Position numbers and translations under genes: made by a program. Below are positions 23,281 to 33,480 of a stretch of 64,000 nt of DNA, piece after piece. Source of the stretch: Pseudoscleropodium purum (lineage: Eukaryota > Streptophyta > Bryopsida > Hypnales > Brachytheciaceae); assembly GCA_963969395.1 (NCBI GenBank), contig OZ017799.1, forward strand, positions 188,501 to 252,500, in the 5' to 3' direction. Numbering within the stretch: position 1 is the first letter of the stretch; every line of letters begins with the position of its first letter. Below the pieces are notes generated by a model that saw only the letters and a program-made list of their open reading frames with translations, was not told the origin of the DNA and did not search any database.

Positions 23281-25079
23281 ATCAATTTCTTTATTCTCTT
23301 GCCATCTAATGTTTTTTTCTTTTCATGAATAAGTAAATGAGAAATGCAATTTGAAACCAATCTTTCAATCTACCATTAGTTGACTTCGCAAATTGCACTT
23401 CAGGAACATGGAAGTGAACGCTGTAGGTAGTAATTTTTTGAAATGCACTGAATGTAACAACCTTGTGGAGTTCATCACAAAGTATTGTGAGCTTCCAATT
23501 CATCACTTGGGACTCATAGATTTTCTTTTGTGATAAATCGCAAATTAGAATAGATAAAAGTATGCAAAAAGCCATAAAAAGAGTGTAGAACCAAAATAGG
23601 GTTGTAACATACCCATTATGGTATTTGGTGTAGATTTGATTATAGATGTAGAACTCCTTCAAAACCAATTTAGAAATAATTAGAAGAATCATAAGAGAGC
23701 TGATTTTGTAGGTTTGAGTCAAATAACCCTTTAAGGGCTAATTCCCCTATGAATGTAGCAATTTATAGCTAAGTCAGTCCAAGAGATCCACAATGACACC
23801 AATAGTTTAGGCTTAGAGTTAGGTTTCGAATTCCCCATTAGATTGTTGAATTCCTAGAAACCTCGATTGTTAGTATATAGGTGCCACAATTGAAGATTGG
23901 AGCCATGAAAGAATCTATTGCCCAAGGATGGTGTTCTAGGGTAAATCCCATGCTAAGAGTTCAATGGTGAAGTCGGCTTTCCAAGATTCCCTCAACTGTA
24001 GAAGAATCCTTCACCATTAACAAGTATAAGGAGATGCCATTTGGGGTCTCAATGACCGAGTGTGCCAAGGACAAAGTAGACCTACATGCCTCCCATGAGA
24101 CTCTCTAAGAAATCTCTTGGAAATTCCAACATCTTCTGATTTGTAGAAGACTTCCATCTGGGCGGTCAACCATTCTAACCTCCAACGAGAATTTCATGGA
24201 AATTACTTAGGTTTGGATAAAATCTCACTAAAAATTGGAATAGCTTGTCTTATGCTAGTAATGTGCTCCACCAAACTTTGTGGCATTCTGATAGCGGTAG
24301 AATTCTAATAGAGGTCTGATACCTTGGAATTTAATCAAGTGGCGGTACACCGCGACGTTGACTAGTACTCTGGGGGCATACAATAGTGGATTGAAGTCAA
24401 CAAGGGGATTTTTCTTACTCCCTTGTACTTGCTGAAGACCATAGGCTAGTTACTTTTCTCAAAATAGGGGACCACCAAGATTTGAAAATTTACCCCAATT
24501 TGGTTTTTAATCCACACTAGCTGTGTTTGGGTTTTTGATATTGGTACGGGGGTTGGGGGATTTAAGACTAGAAATGGTATTTTGGAGCCAACGTCACAAT
24601 CCATTTGGTATTTGGAGTTAATCTCCAAAAGTTAGGATGTTGGTTCAATGTGTGGTAGATAGTTAAAAGTTTAGGAGTAGGATGAAAATCTTTGAAGATA
24701 AGGATGAAAATCCAAGTTGATAAGATTACTATTAGGTCTTCAAGTGGAGGAGTGGGTCCTTGGAAAACTATTTAAGGGCCCCACTTCCCTCTCTAAAGTC
24801 ATCTCCTTCAATTATGTTGGATTCGTAGGTCTAAGTTTTTTTGGATAGTTGGCATTTGAGGCCAAACTCCCCTATAATGTTTTTTGGAGCACATTGGCTC
24901 CATTGCTATTTTTGTTTTAAGCTTTCAAAGGTCCTTAGGGAACTTTCTCCTTTTTCTCTTTGTATGTTTTCATATGCTAAGTGATAGAGTCAAGAGTTGT
25001 GCCTTGTAACTAGTGGAGTTTTTTGTGTGGTTTGAAGGTTGATTTGGTCTTTTGTGCTAACCGTAAAGATCCCCTTCAC
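23281..25079. other. AT-rich DNA, no supported gene
   Basis: Short open frames (up to 138 codons, minus strand 23,306-23,722) show no recognisable motif. A TATTTAAGG-like sequence followed by a CT-rich stretch near 24,770-24,800 could be a promoter remnant of an unidentified element. Confidence 0.45.
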
Positions 25080-25084
25080 CATAC
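25080..25084. repeat. Target site duplication of family A copy 3, left (CATAC)
   Basis: CATAC at 25,080-25,084 is repeated exactly at 28,389-28,393, directly outside the element ends TGTCG and CGACA. A perfect 5-bp duplication fixes both boundaries. Confidence 0.85.
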
Positions 25085-25357
25085 TGTCGTAGCTTAGAAT
25101 TTTGATTTTCTTAGTATACACCAAAATAGGAACGGAAACTAGTCATTAGCTAACCGGATCCGATTAGGTGGGAAAGGAAAACTCAGAATTAGCACGGAAC
25201 GTGAAGTAGTGGGCTTCTTAGATCCAATCCGGTCAGGAGTAACTAACGACGGAAACGAAATGTAACACGGATTAGGTCTAGGACCGGATGATGATGATGA
25301 ACCGGATTATGATGGTAACCCGGATTCATGATGACAAACCGGAAAGGGTCCAGGGAC

Positions 25358-25366
25358 TATAAAAGG
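25358..25366 (+). promoter_or_regulatory. TATA box of family A ORF
   Basis: TATAAAAGG lies about 190 bp upstream of the ATG at 25,548. The same box is conserved at the equivalent place in copies 1 and 2. It is preceded by repeated ACCGGAT(T/G)ATGATG words. Confidence 0.6.
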
Positions 25367-25547
25367 AGGAGCTTTCACTGTTGCACCCCCTTTTAGAAAC
25401 TCGACCTTGAGCGTGCGCGGTTGAGTTTTTGTCGTTTGTGCGTCTGAGCGTTTGTGTTTTGTCTGTTCTGCTTCCGGTTGAGATCGGAGAGAGGAAGTGA
25501 GGAACGGGACGTGCGGCTAGGAGAGAGTGAGGTAGATGTGAGTGGGA

Positions 25548-27206
25548 ATGCCTCAGCTACGTAGGTCGAGGCAAGCGAGTCCCTCTGGAGGCGAGGTGAA
25601 GCTCCGGAAAGTCATTCCGGTTATTCCCTCCACAGAGCCGGAAAAGGCTGAACTCATGGATGATCTCAGATCCATGGGTTGCGTAGGGTTTGCCGAGAAA
25701 CCTTGGGGTTTTAGGGAGGAGAGAATGGTCAAGGAGCTCCTCGGAAAGTTGTCCAACCAGTTTGACAACACCGTGAGGGGAGCTCCCGTCAGCTGGAACG
25801 AGGGGATGTGGAGAGCGGTTTACGGTTTCCGGGCAGGAGGCTTGGGAATGGCGAGCCGGAAGGATGAGTTTGTCCAAGGGAAGTTCAAGGGAGCCGTCAA
25901 CCCGAAGGACGGATACGCGGTCGAGGATTGCTTGGATGACCGACACCGTCGGCTCCTGCAATTCCTGGTTCCGGTTCTTCACCCGGAGAAGCCGACCAGG
26001 GTGACGATCACCCTCGGCAACACCATTTTCGGTGCCCTCAGTGGTACCCGGAAAGTGGACTGGGCACGGATCATTTCCGATCTCGTGGCCCAGCTTGTTA
26101 GTAGGGTTGGGAAGAAAAGGGCCACTCCGGTGTGTCCTTACCTCTTCCACCTCTATCGGGAGAACCAAGTCCTCACCAACATAGAGGAGAAGGCGTGGAA
26201 GACGCAGGAAGTGCTGCTGAAGTATGGGGAGTCGGAGACGGATGACGAAGCGGAATCCGATTCCGAGTCAGACCGGGAGTCCAGCGAGGAAGAGGAGGAG
26301 TTGATGCCGCCGATCAAGCGACAGAAGCTGACGCCTCCACACAAGCGCGGGACGCCTCCCGGTCAAGACAAACCGGCCCCGGAGGAGAAACCGGAAGCCG
26401 AGAAGACCAATTCCGGGGGAGATCCGGATATGCAAGATCCATTCAACGGTCTGATCAACGTCCTCTGCAACATCAGGGCGGATTGGGAGGTGAAACACAG
26501 GACGCTTGCGGCAATCGGCAAGTTGGTGGGTGCTGCACCGGACAGCAACTTGGCGGAACAAGTGGCGCAATGCATCACGAATCCGGAAGAGACCCGGAAG
26601 CAGGAAGCCGAGATCCGCCGGTTGCAGGAGGAGGTAGATAGACTGAAGGCAACACTTTTCGCCTATCAGGAAGACGTGACGGCCGCTCGGGAGATGGCGG
26701 AGGAGACTCGGAAGGTGGCCGAGCAGATCAAGACGGTCCTGGGAGAGACCGGAACGGCAGCGGCCAAGGCGAAGCTCTTCGACGAGAAGATCCACGAAGA
26801 GAAGAAACTATCCGGTTCCCGGATGGTCCGGATTCTCGCGGACTTCGCCGAGCAGGTGGAGACGGCAATGGTGGAGGGGCGGAAGGCTGCGGACCGGATC
26901 GAGGAGAGCAGCCGGAAGCTGACGGGAGCGACGTGCGACAAAGGTATTCACCTTTCGGACATCTCTCTACCGGACCTCTTTCCGGATGCAACTATGGCAA
27001 AGGACAGGAAGGATTGGACTCCTGAGTCCAAGAAGTCTGCACGGACTGGGACTCCAGGCTCGAGACCGGATATTACCATCGACTTGGAGTCTCCACCCGG
27101 ACCGAATCCTGAGGAGGGGGAACGGGTCCGAAACTTGAGCGAAGTCTTCGAGGAGCTAACCCCGGAGGTCGGAAGCCCGACGATAGGATCTAGAGTTGTA
27201 GGGTAG
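25548..27206 (+). CDS. Family A coiled-coil protein, 552 aa, intact
   Basis: I take the ATG at 25,548; the frame extends two codons upstream, but to a GTG. Layout: residues 1-25 basic; 35-210 a conserved globular block with KPWGFREERMVKELL and GNTIFGALSG (157-166) and CPYLFHLY; 226-252 an acidic Ser/Glu/Asp tract; 254-260 a basic PPIKRQK patch, possibly nuclear-localising; 345-460 a predicted coiled coil rich in Glu/Lys/Ala with SGSRMVRILADFAE (422-435); C-terminus Pro/Ser-rich. There are no catalytic motifs of reverse transcriptase, integrase, DDE transposase or helicase. The globular block vaguely recalls gag-like or plant transposon accessory proteins, but I do not recognise it. Conservation between families A and B suggests selection on the protein. 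Confidence 0.75.
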   Translation: MPQLRRSRQASPSGGEVKLRKVIPVIPSTEPEKAELMDDLRSMGCVGFAEKPWGFREERMVKELLGKLSNQFDNTVRGAPVSWNEGMWRAVYGFRAGGLGMASRKDEFVQGKFKGAVNPKDGYAVEDCLDDRHRRLLQFLVPVLHPEKPTRVTITLGNTIFGALSGTRKVDWARIISDLVAQLVSRVGKKRATPVCPYLFHLYRENQVLTNIEEKAWKTQEVLLKYGESETDDEAESDSESDRESSEEEEELMPPIKRQKLTPPHKRGTPPGQDKPAPEEKPEAEKTNSGGDPDMQDPFNGLINVLCNIRADWEVKHRTLAAIGKLVGAAPDSNLAEQVAQCITNPEETRKQEAEIRRLQEEVDRLKATLFAYQEDVTAAREMAEETRKVAEQIKTVLGETGTAAAKAKLFDEKIHEEKKLSGSRMVRILADFAEQVETAMVEGRKAADRIEESSRKLTGATCDKGIHLSDISLPDLFPDATMAKDRKDWTPESKKSARTGTPGSRPDITIDLESPPGPNPEEGERVRNLSEVFEELTPEVGSPTIGSRVVG

Positions 27207-27357
27207 ATAGGATTTGAATTTCAGTTAGGAGTAGGAGCGGATCCGGATCCGGATCCGGCTCAATAGTATTAGGTTAGACCGGAAGTTAGATTTAGGTGGC
27301 GGCGGACCCCCACGGGTTTTCCGCTCCTTTTTGTGCTTTTAGGGTTTTGACCCTTTG

Positions 27358-27366
27358 TATATAAAT
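27358..27366 (+). promoter_or_regulatory. Second TATA-like box in family A, 3' part
   Basis: TATATAAAT lies about 150 bp after the ORF stop and 1.03 kb before the 3' terminus. It is followed by sequence with no ORF. If the whole element is an LTR, this would be a candidate promoter for the missing internal region. That reading is an inference. Confidence 0.35.
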
Positions 27367-28393
27367 CGGTTCCTGCGAAGGGAATTGGGAGTTTTTCATT
27401 TTGCAAACTTCTTGTACCTTTCTATTCTCTTCGTTGTGTATCTCTCTCCAGCGCGGCAGGATTGTATGATGAGGAGTTAGGATAGTACGAGTTGGTTTGC
27501 AAGTGATTTCTCCCCTTGGTGTTTGTTTTCCGATCCAAGGTGCATGTGAGTAGGTATCGAAGAGTTGGGAGTGAACTTAGTTCCTCAGCACGTCTAGAGT
27601 TTGAGATTCCGGGTGAGAAAGCCGTTGTTAGGCTAGGCGGGTAGGGAGGGATTCCTTAGCTGCGCTAGAACTCCCGGGTGGGAAATCCGGTCGAGTGTCC
27701 GATCTCCTGTGAGGTCTCACCACCTATATGGGTAACGGAAGAACTTTAGTGGATGTTGGAACGGACGGGTGCACTTGTAACCACCTGTCTTCGCACGGAT
27801 CGGAAGTAGCATCAAGGTCGTTGTAGTACGAGAGGGTCGAGTGTGGGGTCTTTGTGTGACCTACGACCCGGATTGCTATCTGGGTTGTTGTGAAGGACCA
27901 AACCGGATCCGGATTAGCTTAGGAGTCTAGAAGGTAGGACAGTGGGTCTTCAGCCACTATAAGTCACGGAAGGAGTGGTGGGCCTACCACTCTCAAAATT
28001 AAGCGGCGACCCCTCTGATGGTGAAACAGAGGCAAAACCAAACCGGATAGAATTACGAGTACAGGATGACCATCCCGACCGGATTGGTCAGGACGGATTT
28101 CCAGGATCGGAAGTTGTGAGATCCTGGGATTTGGGTGTTTGTACGGACCGGATAGTTAGTAGGACCGGAAGAAGGAGTAATCCGGTCTGTAGTTATCCGG
28201 TGTGGTAGTATTTCTGGTTCTAGATCTAGGACCGGAAAGTAAGATTGGGATACTGACTGAGCTTAACTGCTTAATAGAGCTAGATACTTCACAGGATCTC
28301 GTGGGTTCGATCTTTAGAGTCACTTAGTTATACTCTAGAGCGATTTTTGTGAGTATAATGGGGAATTGACCTGCCCTGTGCTGCGACACATAC

Positions 28394-28799
28394 CTTGGCG
28401 ATGCCGCTTTGGAAGGTCTTTAATACATGAGCTAATCTAATTCCATTTGTAATCTTTAATATGGTTGTTCCCATTCGTTGTGACCTTAGATTCCCCTTGT
28501 CCAACCCAAGGTCAGTGAACCCTGGAACAATGAAGCTTCGACCATATGTCTCAAGCTAAGAGGATTTGTTCTAAAGATACCCTTGGGATGGCGGAGCTTT
28601 GACCCTAAGCCTAGAAAAGTTTGACATGTTTTAAAGGACAACTTTGGAATGGTGAAGCTTCAAACTTAGGATCTAGAAAAATCAGGCATGTTTTATAAGT
28701 TGTCAGACCAATCCCTACGTTAGCTTCCAAATATCCAAAATAAGATGTTCTTGTTAGTTTCTAAATATTCAATGTTTAGCCAAAACTAGTCCTAACCAC
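28394..28799. other. AT-rich spacer, no supported gene
   Basis: It contains two imperfect direct copies of a ~60-bp sequence (CTTGGGATGGCGGAGCTTTGA near 28,581 and CTTTGGAATGGTGAAGCTTC near 28,645). Nothing else was recognised. Confidence 0.45.
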
Positions 28800-28968
28800 C
28801 ATTCTATTGAAACCCAACCTATGAGTATACCAAAGCCTACAGCCTCCTAGTATTGAAATCCAACTAGTTAGCATACCAAAGCCCCAGCCCCTAGTATTGA
28901 AACCCAACCAGCCAGCATACCAAAGCCCTAGACCTCTAGCATATTGAAACCCTATGGTAGCACAGAAA
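28800..28968. repeat. ~45-55-bp minisatellite, about 3.5 units
   Basis: Units share TATTGAAACCCAACC, AGCATACCAAAGCCC and CTAG. Related units resume at ~32,515-32,660, on the other side of the family B element. The element therefore seems to have landed inside this array. Confidence 0.7.
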
Positions 28969-28974
28969 CTCAAC

Positions 28975-31900
28975 TCAGATAAAATTAGCCGAGAATAAGG
29001 TTAGATAGACTTGCAATTTTTATTATTTTTGGTAACTCCTAGAGATTTTTGCTACATTATGACTATGATAGAAATAGTCAGTTTCCAGATTACTAAAACC
29101 GTTAGTAACATTATGGAAACAAATCTGATATGGATCCGGGATTTGGAAAAGTATTGGATTCTCAAAACCTACGTTTTAGACTTTCGGTCTAGAAAACTAG
29201 GAGACCATTAGGGGAACATTCTTCTACCCATTCTCCACTAGGAACTGTCGGCTGTATGCTGGGTACTTAAATCCACCGCCACTTTTCTTTCTCTCCCTTT
29301 CTACTTATTGAACTTTATGAACGTATAGTTGAAAAAAAGAATGGTGAATTAGAGATTGAGACAGAAAGAAGATGGAAAGATCAATACCATTTGCATCGGA
29401 TCAAATTATCGGTTGGCGGTGGTTCATGGCGGTGGTTGGCAATCCGGTTGTACGAAAGTTTTGGGTGGTAGCCCGGATGGTTTGTCTAGTTATCCCTTCT
29501 AATCCAACTTACCAAGTATAGTTAGAGGAGAACCTCATGTGTGTCGGATCTGTTGGATTGTTAGATAGGTTGTGGAGCATGAAAAATGAGGAGATGATCT
29601 AGAAACTCATTTATGAAATTCCGAACCAGTACGAGTTGACGATGAGAGGTCAACTTGTAACTTGGACAGAAGATATCTGGACAAATGTCTATTCGTTTAA
29701 AAAGAACGGACTCAAACTAGCCAAAGGAGCGGATAAGTACGTAGCCAGAATATTCTAGAGTCAGATCCACTCAAAGGAGGGTTTTGCTATTAGTGACTCT
29801 AAGAATGAGAGGCATAAACGGGTATTGAACTTTCTAATTCCGATCTTATATCCAGAAAAAACCTACCTAGGTTACGGTCACTATGGCTAATACCATTTTG
29901 GGGGCTTTAGAGGATCGGATTGTCTATTGGAAGAAAGTGATTCACGGGGTAGTGGACAAACTAGTAGAGCACATGGACCAAGCGAAACACAGTCCCATCA
30001 TCTCGTATCTATTCCACTTCTATCACCACAAGGAGGTCTTGAATGTAGAGGGGACGATTCAATACAACATTGAAGTCGAAATTCTAAAGTACAGCCTCAC
30101 GGATGAGTTGGAGAATGAAGAGAATGAATCCAAAGAAAAAGGGCCATTAGAAGAGGAAGAAGAAGCAGTGGACCGATGACGAAGGAAGTCCACAAATCCG
30201 GCAGCACGGGAGAAGGCGCCAACACCGAAACAGAAAGAACCGATTCTAGATCCGAAATATCCTTAAGAATTGGAGTTCTTTGAAGTCGGAATCCAATGGG
30301 TGTAATAGGCCAAATAGATGTATGGCGACCTGGAGGATCATGTCCTCCTTATCGCAAGCGAACTCAAGGTGGATTCAGACCAGATTTTGGAAGAGATCCA
30401 AAAACATCTAGATCTAAAAGAGTTCCGACAGAAAGAGGAACAAATCTGGAAGTTGCAGGAGGAAAATAATAGCCTCAAGTCCCAACTTGAGTAGACGGAG
30501 GGGGAGCTGAATGCGGCAAGATGGAAGGAAACGGAGGCTCTTCGACTCATCCACGATCTCAAACAACTTGTCATGGTTCTAAAGCATACGGTGATCCAAA
30601 TTGGCCCCTTCACCACTTGATTGGAGAGGGAAGGACACATGACCGGATCAAGAATGGTAAAGATCCTAGTCAACTTCGAAGCCTAGATGGGGATTGTTTT
30701 GGAGGACATATGCAAGTTGCTGGGATATCTAGATCCAGAACGGGCCATTGACTTAGAAGGGTTTCCAGAAGTCTCCTAGAACATATTTCGGAATATCCGG
30801 TTCAACAAACCCCAATCTGGCAAGCTTCTAGTGGTCCGATTTAACCACAATCGGAAGGACTAAAGTCTATCCTCACTCTAGTTGTAGGTCCATCAGGTAG
30901 TCAAGTATAGATTCCATCCTGACCAATGGTACTTGAGTTGGAGAAAGGGGCAAGTGAGAAGCCCATTCTAACAGAGCAAGGAGTTTCTATCCAAATTCTC
31001 CTACCACCTCGGAAAATCACAGCCGGAAAGTTTATAATACCCAAATTGGTTGTTTGTGGCAACCTTGATGCACAGATTGGAATCATAACGAATTCGGCCT
31101 AATTTCATCCACTAGATTTCTCGCATATGTAATAGTTGACATCTAAGCGAGATGATGTTGAGATTGAACTAAGTGAGTCGCTGCAAGTCAATGATCCAAA
31201 GATTCAGAAGATTGAGGAGTCGAAAGAAAAGGTGTTAAAGTTTGGATCCGGGAAGAGACAGAATCTGAAGATTCACTTCCAAAGATTCACGTAAGCCTCA
31301 TACTTGGTCATCAACAAAGAATACACCGGAAAGGCTTCGATGAAGACTCCGGGCAGTCAAAGCGGGAGTAGCTCAAAAAAGGTATGACGGGCTAGATAGA
31401 TAGCAAATAGTTGGATAGGATTCTCATTTTGGAACGAGATTTCTAAGTATGGGCCTAGATTCCAAATTGTTTTAGGGGTTCTAGATTTGTAGGGACAACT
31501 GGATAGTATACGTTCTGGATATCCTAAGTTGTTCACTGATTGGTTGTTCTAATTTTCAGGGCACCTTTTTGGCTTTTTAGATGTTGACTTTAGTTTTGGT
31601 TTTTAAAGGCGGGCAAGTTTGTTGCCCTCTCATTCCATCCTAGCGATTATTTTGTGTATTTCATCCCCTTCTTTAATTTGAGCCACTTGGTGGACATTTT
31701 GCCTCCAATCTTGTATCCGGATTGTGTTGGTTCGTTGCTTGGAGTGTTGAGATGTGAAAAGGATGGGTGAAAAGGAATCTAGATTTTGGATAATTGGATC
31801 GGATTGAGGGAGTATTATTGTAATGGTATTAGATTCGTGACGAAGGAGCTGCGCATAGTGCCTTTGAACTACCAGAACAGTAATCCGGTTTTTAGAGAAG

Positions 31901-32512
31901 AGTGGTGTGAGTGCAGATTCGGAATTGGAAACAATTCTCTGTGGAAATTAGCAACTGCCAGAGGAAACTCCCACTTACCGGAAGGTTTGCCAACCTTGGG
32001 ATCTGTCTTACACTTAAAAAGATTATCCTCTTATTAGTTCCGAGTGCTTAAGATCTATCGTTGTAGTAAGGAAGAGTGAATGTAGTCCTAAGTGACCTGC
32101 ATTCCGGATCGGCCATCCTAAATGTTGTGAGGATCTGGATCTACCTTCTGCACTACATCTTGAGTATTTGGGTGTTTGTTTGTTTTTGCCTATATAAGTG
32201 AATAAACTAGAGTGGTGAAGTTCCTACCCCTCAAAAGATCAATAGCAGACCCTCTAATGATAAAACAGAGGAATTGAAAACTAGTGTATTGAGAGATGTA
32301 ATCAGAAACCGGGTGATACTAGATCCGGATTGGAATCCGGATAATAGTTGGTTTTGGAAAAAGAACAAAAGAGAGTAGTTAGAAGAGGAGAAAACAATCA
32401 TCTGGATATTGAAGTTTGGGAGAACATCTGGAATTTCCTGGGACGATAATTCGTGTTATCTTAACACATTTTTGTGTGTAAAGATACTTACACCTAGACT
32501 ACATGTGCGACA
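28975..32512 (+). mobile_element. Family B element, full-length degenerate copy
   Basis: The right end is ...CTACATGTGCGACA at 32,512. The left end is approximate, with a candidate start near TGGTAGCACAG around 28,970. The size (~3.5 kb) and order (leader, single ORF, ~1.2 kb non-coding tail) match family A. The tail (31,320-32,512) is homologous to 10,340-11,502. The ORF is homologous to family A over its length but carries many stops. No reliable target duplication was found. Confidence 0.7.
29590..30840 (+). pseudogene. Family B ORF, broken homologue of the family A protein
   Basis: The reading matches the family A protein block by block. KNEEMI and NQYELTMRGQLVTW correspond to REERMV and NQFDNTVRGAPVSW. 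KRVLNFLIPILYPEK corresponds to RRLLQFLVPVLHPEK. ANTILGAL corresponds to GNTIFGAL. The acidic tract at ~30,110-30,175 is kept, as is TGSRMVKILVNFEA for SGSRMVRILADFAE. The longest intact block is 98 codons (29,883-30,179). Several in-frame stops show it is dead. The match defines two blocks shared by both families and so likely to be structurally important. Confidence 0.75.
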
Positions 32513-33480
32513 AATCCAATCAGCCCAATATACTAAAACCTTAGACCCCCCTATGTCTTGAAATCCAACTAACCTAGTTGTCAGCTCCAACCAGCCTAAC
32601 GTACCAAAGCCCTTACCGAGGCCCTTACCACGAGTACATCAAGACCCAATCATCCCCTTGGATATCGCCACTCGGGTATCAGGTACCTCGAGTTTGGAGA
32701 CAAAGGAGGATTGGGAATCCATGAGCCTCTATAGTAACCATTAGAAGTAGGATTAGTATGATGGGTGTAAGACCTTTGTAAGGTTGGGGTGGAGCATTAA
32801 GGAGCCCCGTAATCCAAAGCCATAGAGTATACAGCTCCATTAACATGTTAAGTAGAATAGTGTTAGTGTAGAGGACAAAGAGGGAAAAGAGAGAAGGAAG
32901 GAGGGAGGGGAATGAGAAGAGGCTCAAGGTCCTCCATGGAATCTAAGGGAGATTATGTAGACATGGCCAACCTCATACCAACCCTCAACAGTAACGAGGT
33001 AAGCTACTAGAGCTACACCCATCGTTTTGTTGGACTATCAAGCTAGGAATTAATTCAATTAGAAGAAGGCGACTCCCGTAGTATGCATAAAGGAAGAGTA
33101 AGGGGCTTAACCCCAGTATAGCTCGGAGTGAATAGACCGTGGGATTCCAATTTAGGGCTCTCCACATGGGAAATCACATAGGTAGGTCCCCATACTACAG
33201 AATCTATGGTAACACCAAAAGTAACTTGATGATTTGATAGTGACTTGTTGTCACATTTCTTGCGTATCTACGTATTTCTTTTGTCCATCCACAAACTAGG
33301 AAACAATAGCAAGATCCATTGCTTAGAAGGCGTAGTGGACCACGTTCATAACATCCTTTAAATTGAAAAGTGGATAAAAGCTAAGAACCTGGTCGTGTTT
33401 TCCTCTTTACCAAAGGTAGGTAAAAAAGTGCCCACAAGTATCCTAGAGGTTGTGATGAGTGGCAGTCGTTGGTGGATGAC
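32513..33480. other. Minisatellite remnant and AT-rich DNA, no supported gene
   Basis: 32,515-32,660 repeats words of the 28.8-kb minisatellite (AATCCAACTAACC, CAGCCTAACGTACCAAAGCCC). Two hydrophobic minus-strand frames (32,679-32,927 and 32,985-33,167) match no organellar or nuclear protein I know. They are probably chance. Confidence 0.5.

Larger units (their letters stand above)
25085..28388 (+). mobile_element. Family A element, copy 3 (complete, 3,304 bp, with 5-bp TSD)
   Basis: The ends are TGTCGTAGC and GCTGCGACA, an inverted repeat of 9 bp with one mismatch, with a perfect 5-bp target duplication CATAC. Order: ~460 bp leader with TATA box, 552-aa ORF, a (GGATCC)-type hexamer run at 27,239-27,258, a second TATA-like box, and ~1 kb non-coding 3' part dense in CCGG. 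I compared the first and last several hundred bases and saw no LTR. TG...CA ends with a 5-bp duplication are typical of LTR elements. Either this is a solo LTR of a large unseen element, or a non-LTR class with short inverted ends. Confidence 0.85.

Noticed and set aside
25542..25547. Start of the family A ORF at 25,542
   Set aside because: That codon is GTG. The first ATG in frame is 25,548, which also suits the conserved start in copies 1 and 2.
28290..28320. tRNA-like T-loop word GGGTTCGATC near the family A 3' end
   Set aside because: No acceptor or anticodon stem can be built around it, and it is simply part of the conserved element tail.
25085..28388. Ordinary LTR retrotransposon with short LTRs
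   Set aside because: The first and last several hundred bases share no direct repeat. Only the 9-bp inverted ends and the 5-bp TSD are seen.
32679..33167. Hydrophobic minus-strand frames as organellar-derived membrane proteins
   Set aside because: No motif of any mitochondrial or plastid subunit is present, and the sequence adjoins decayed minisatellite.
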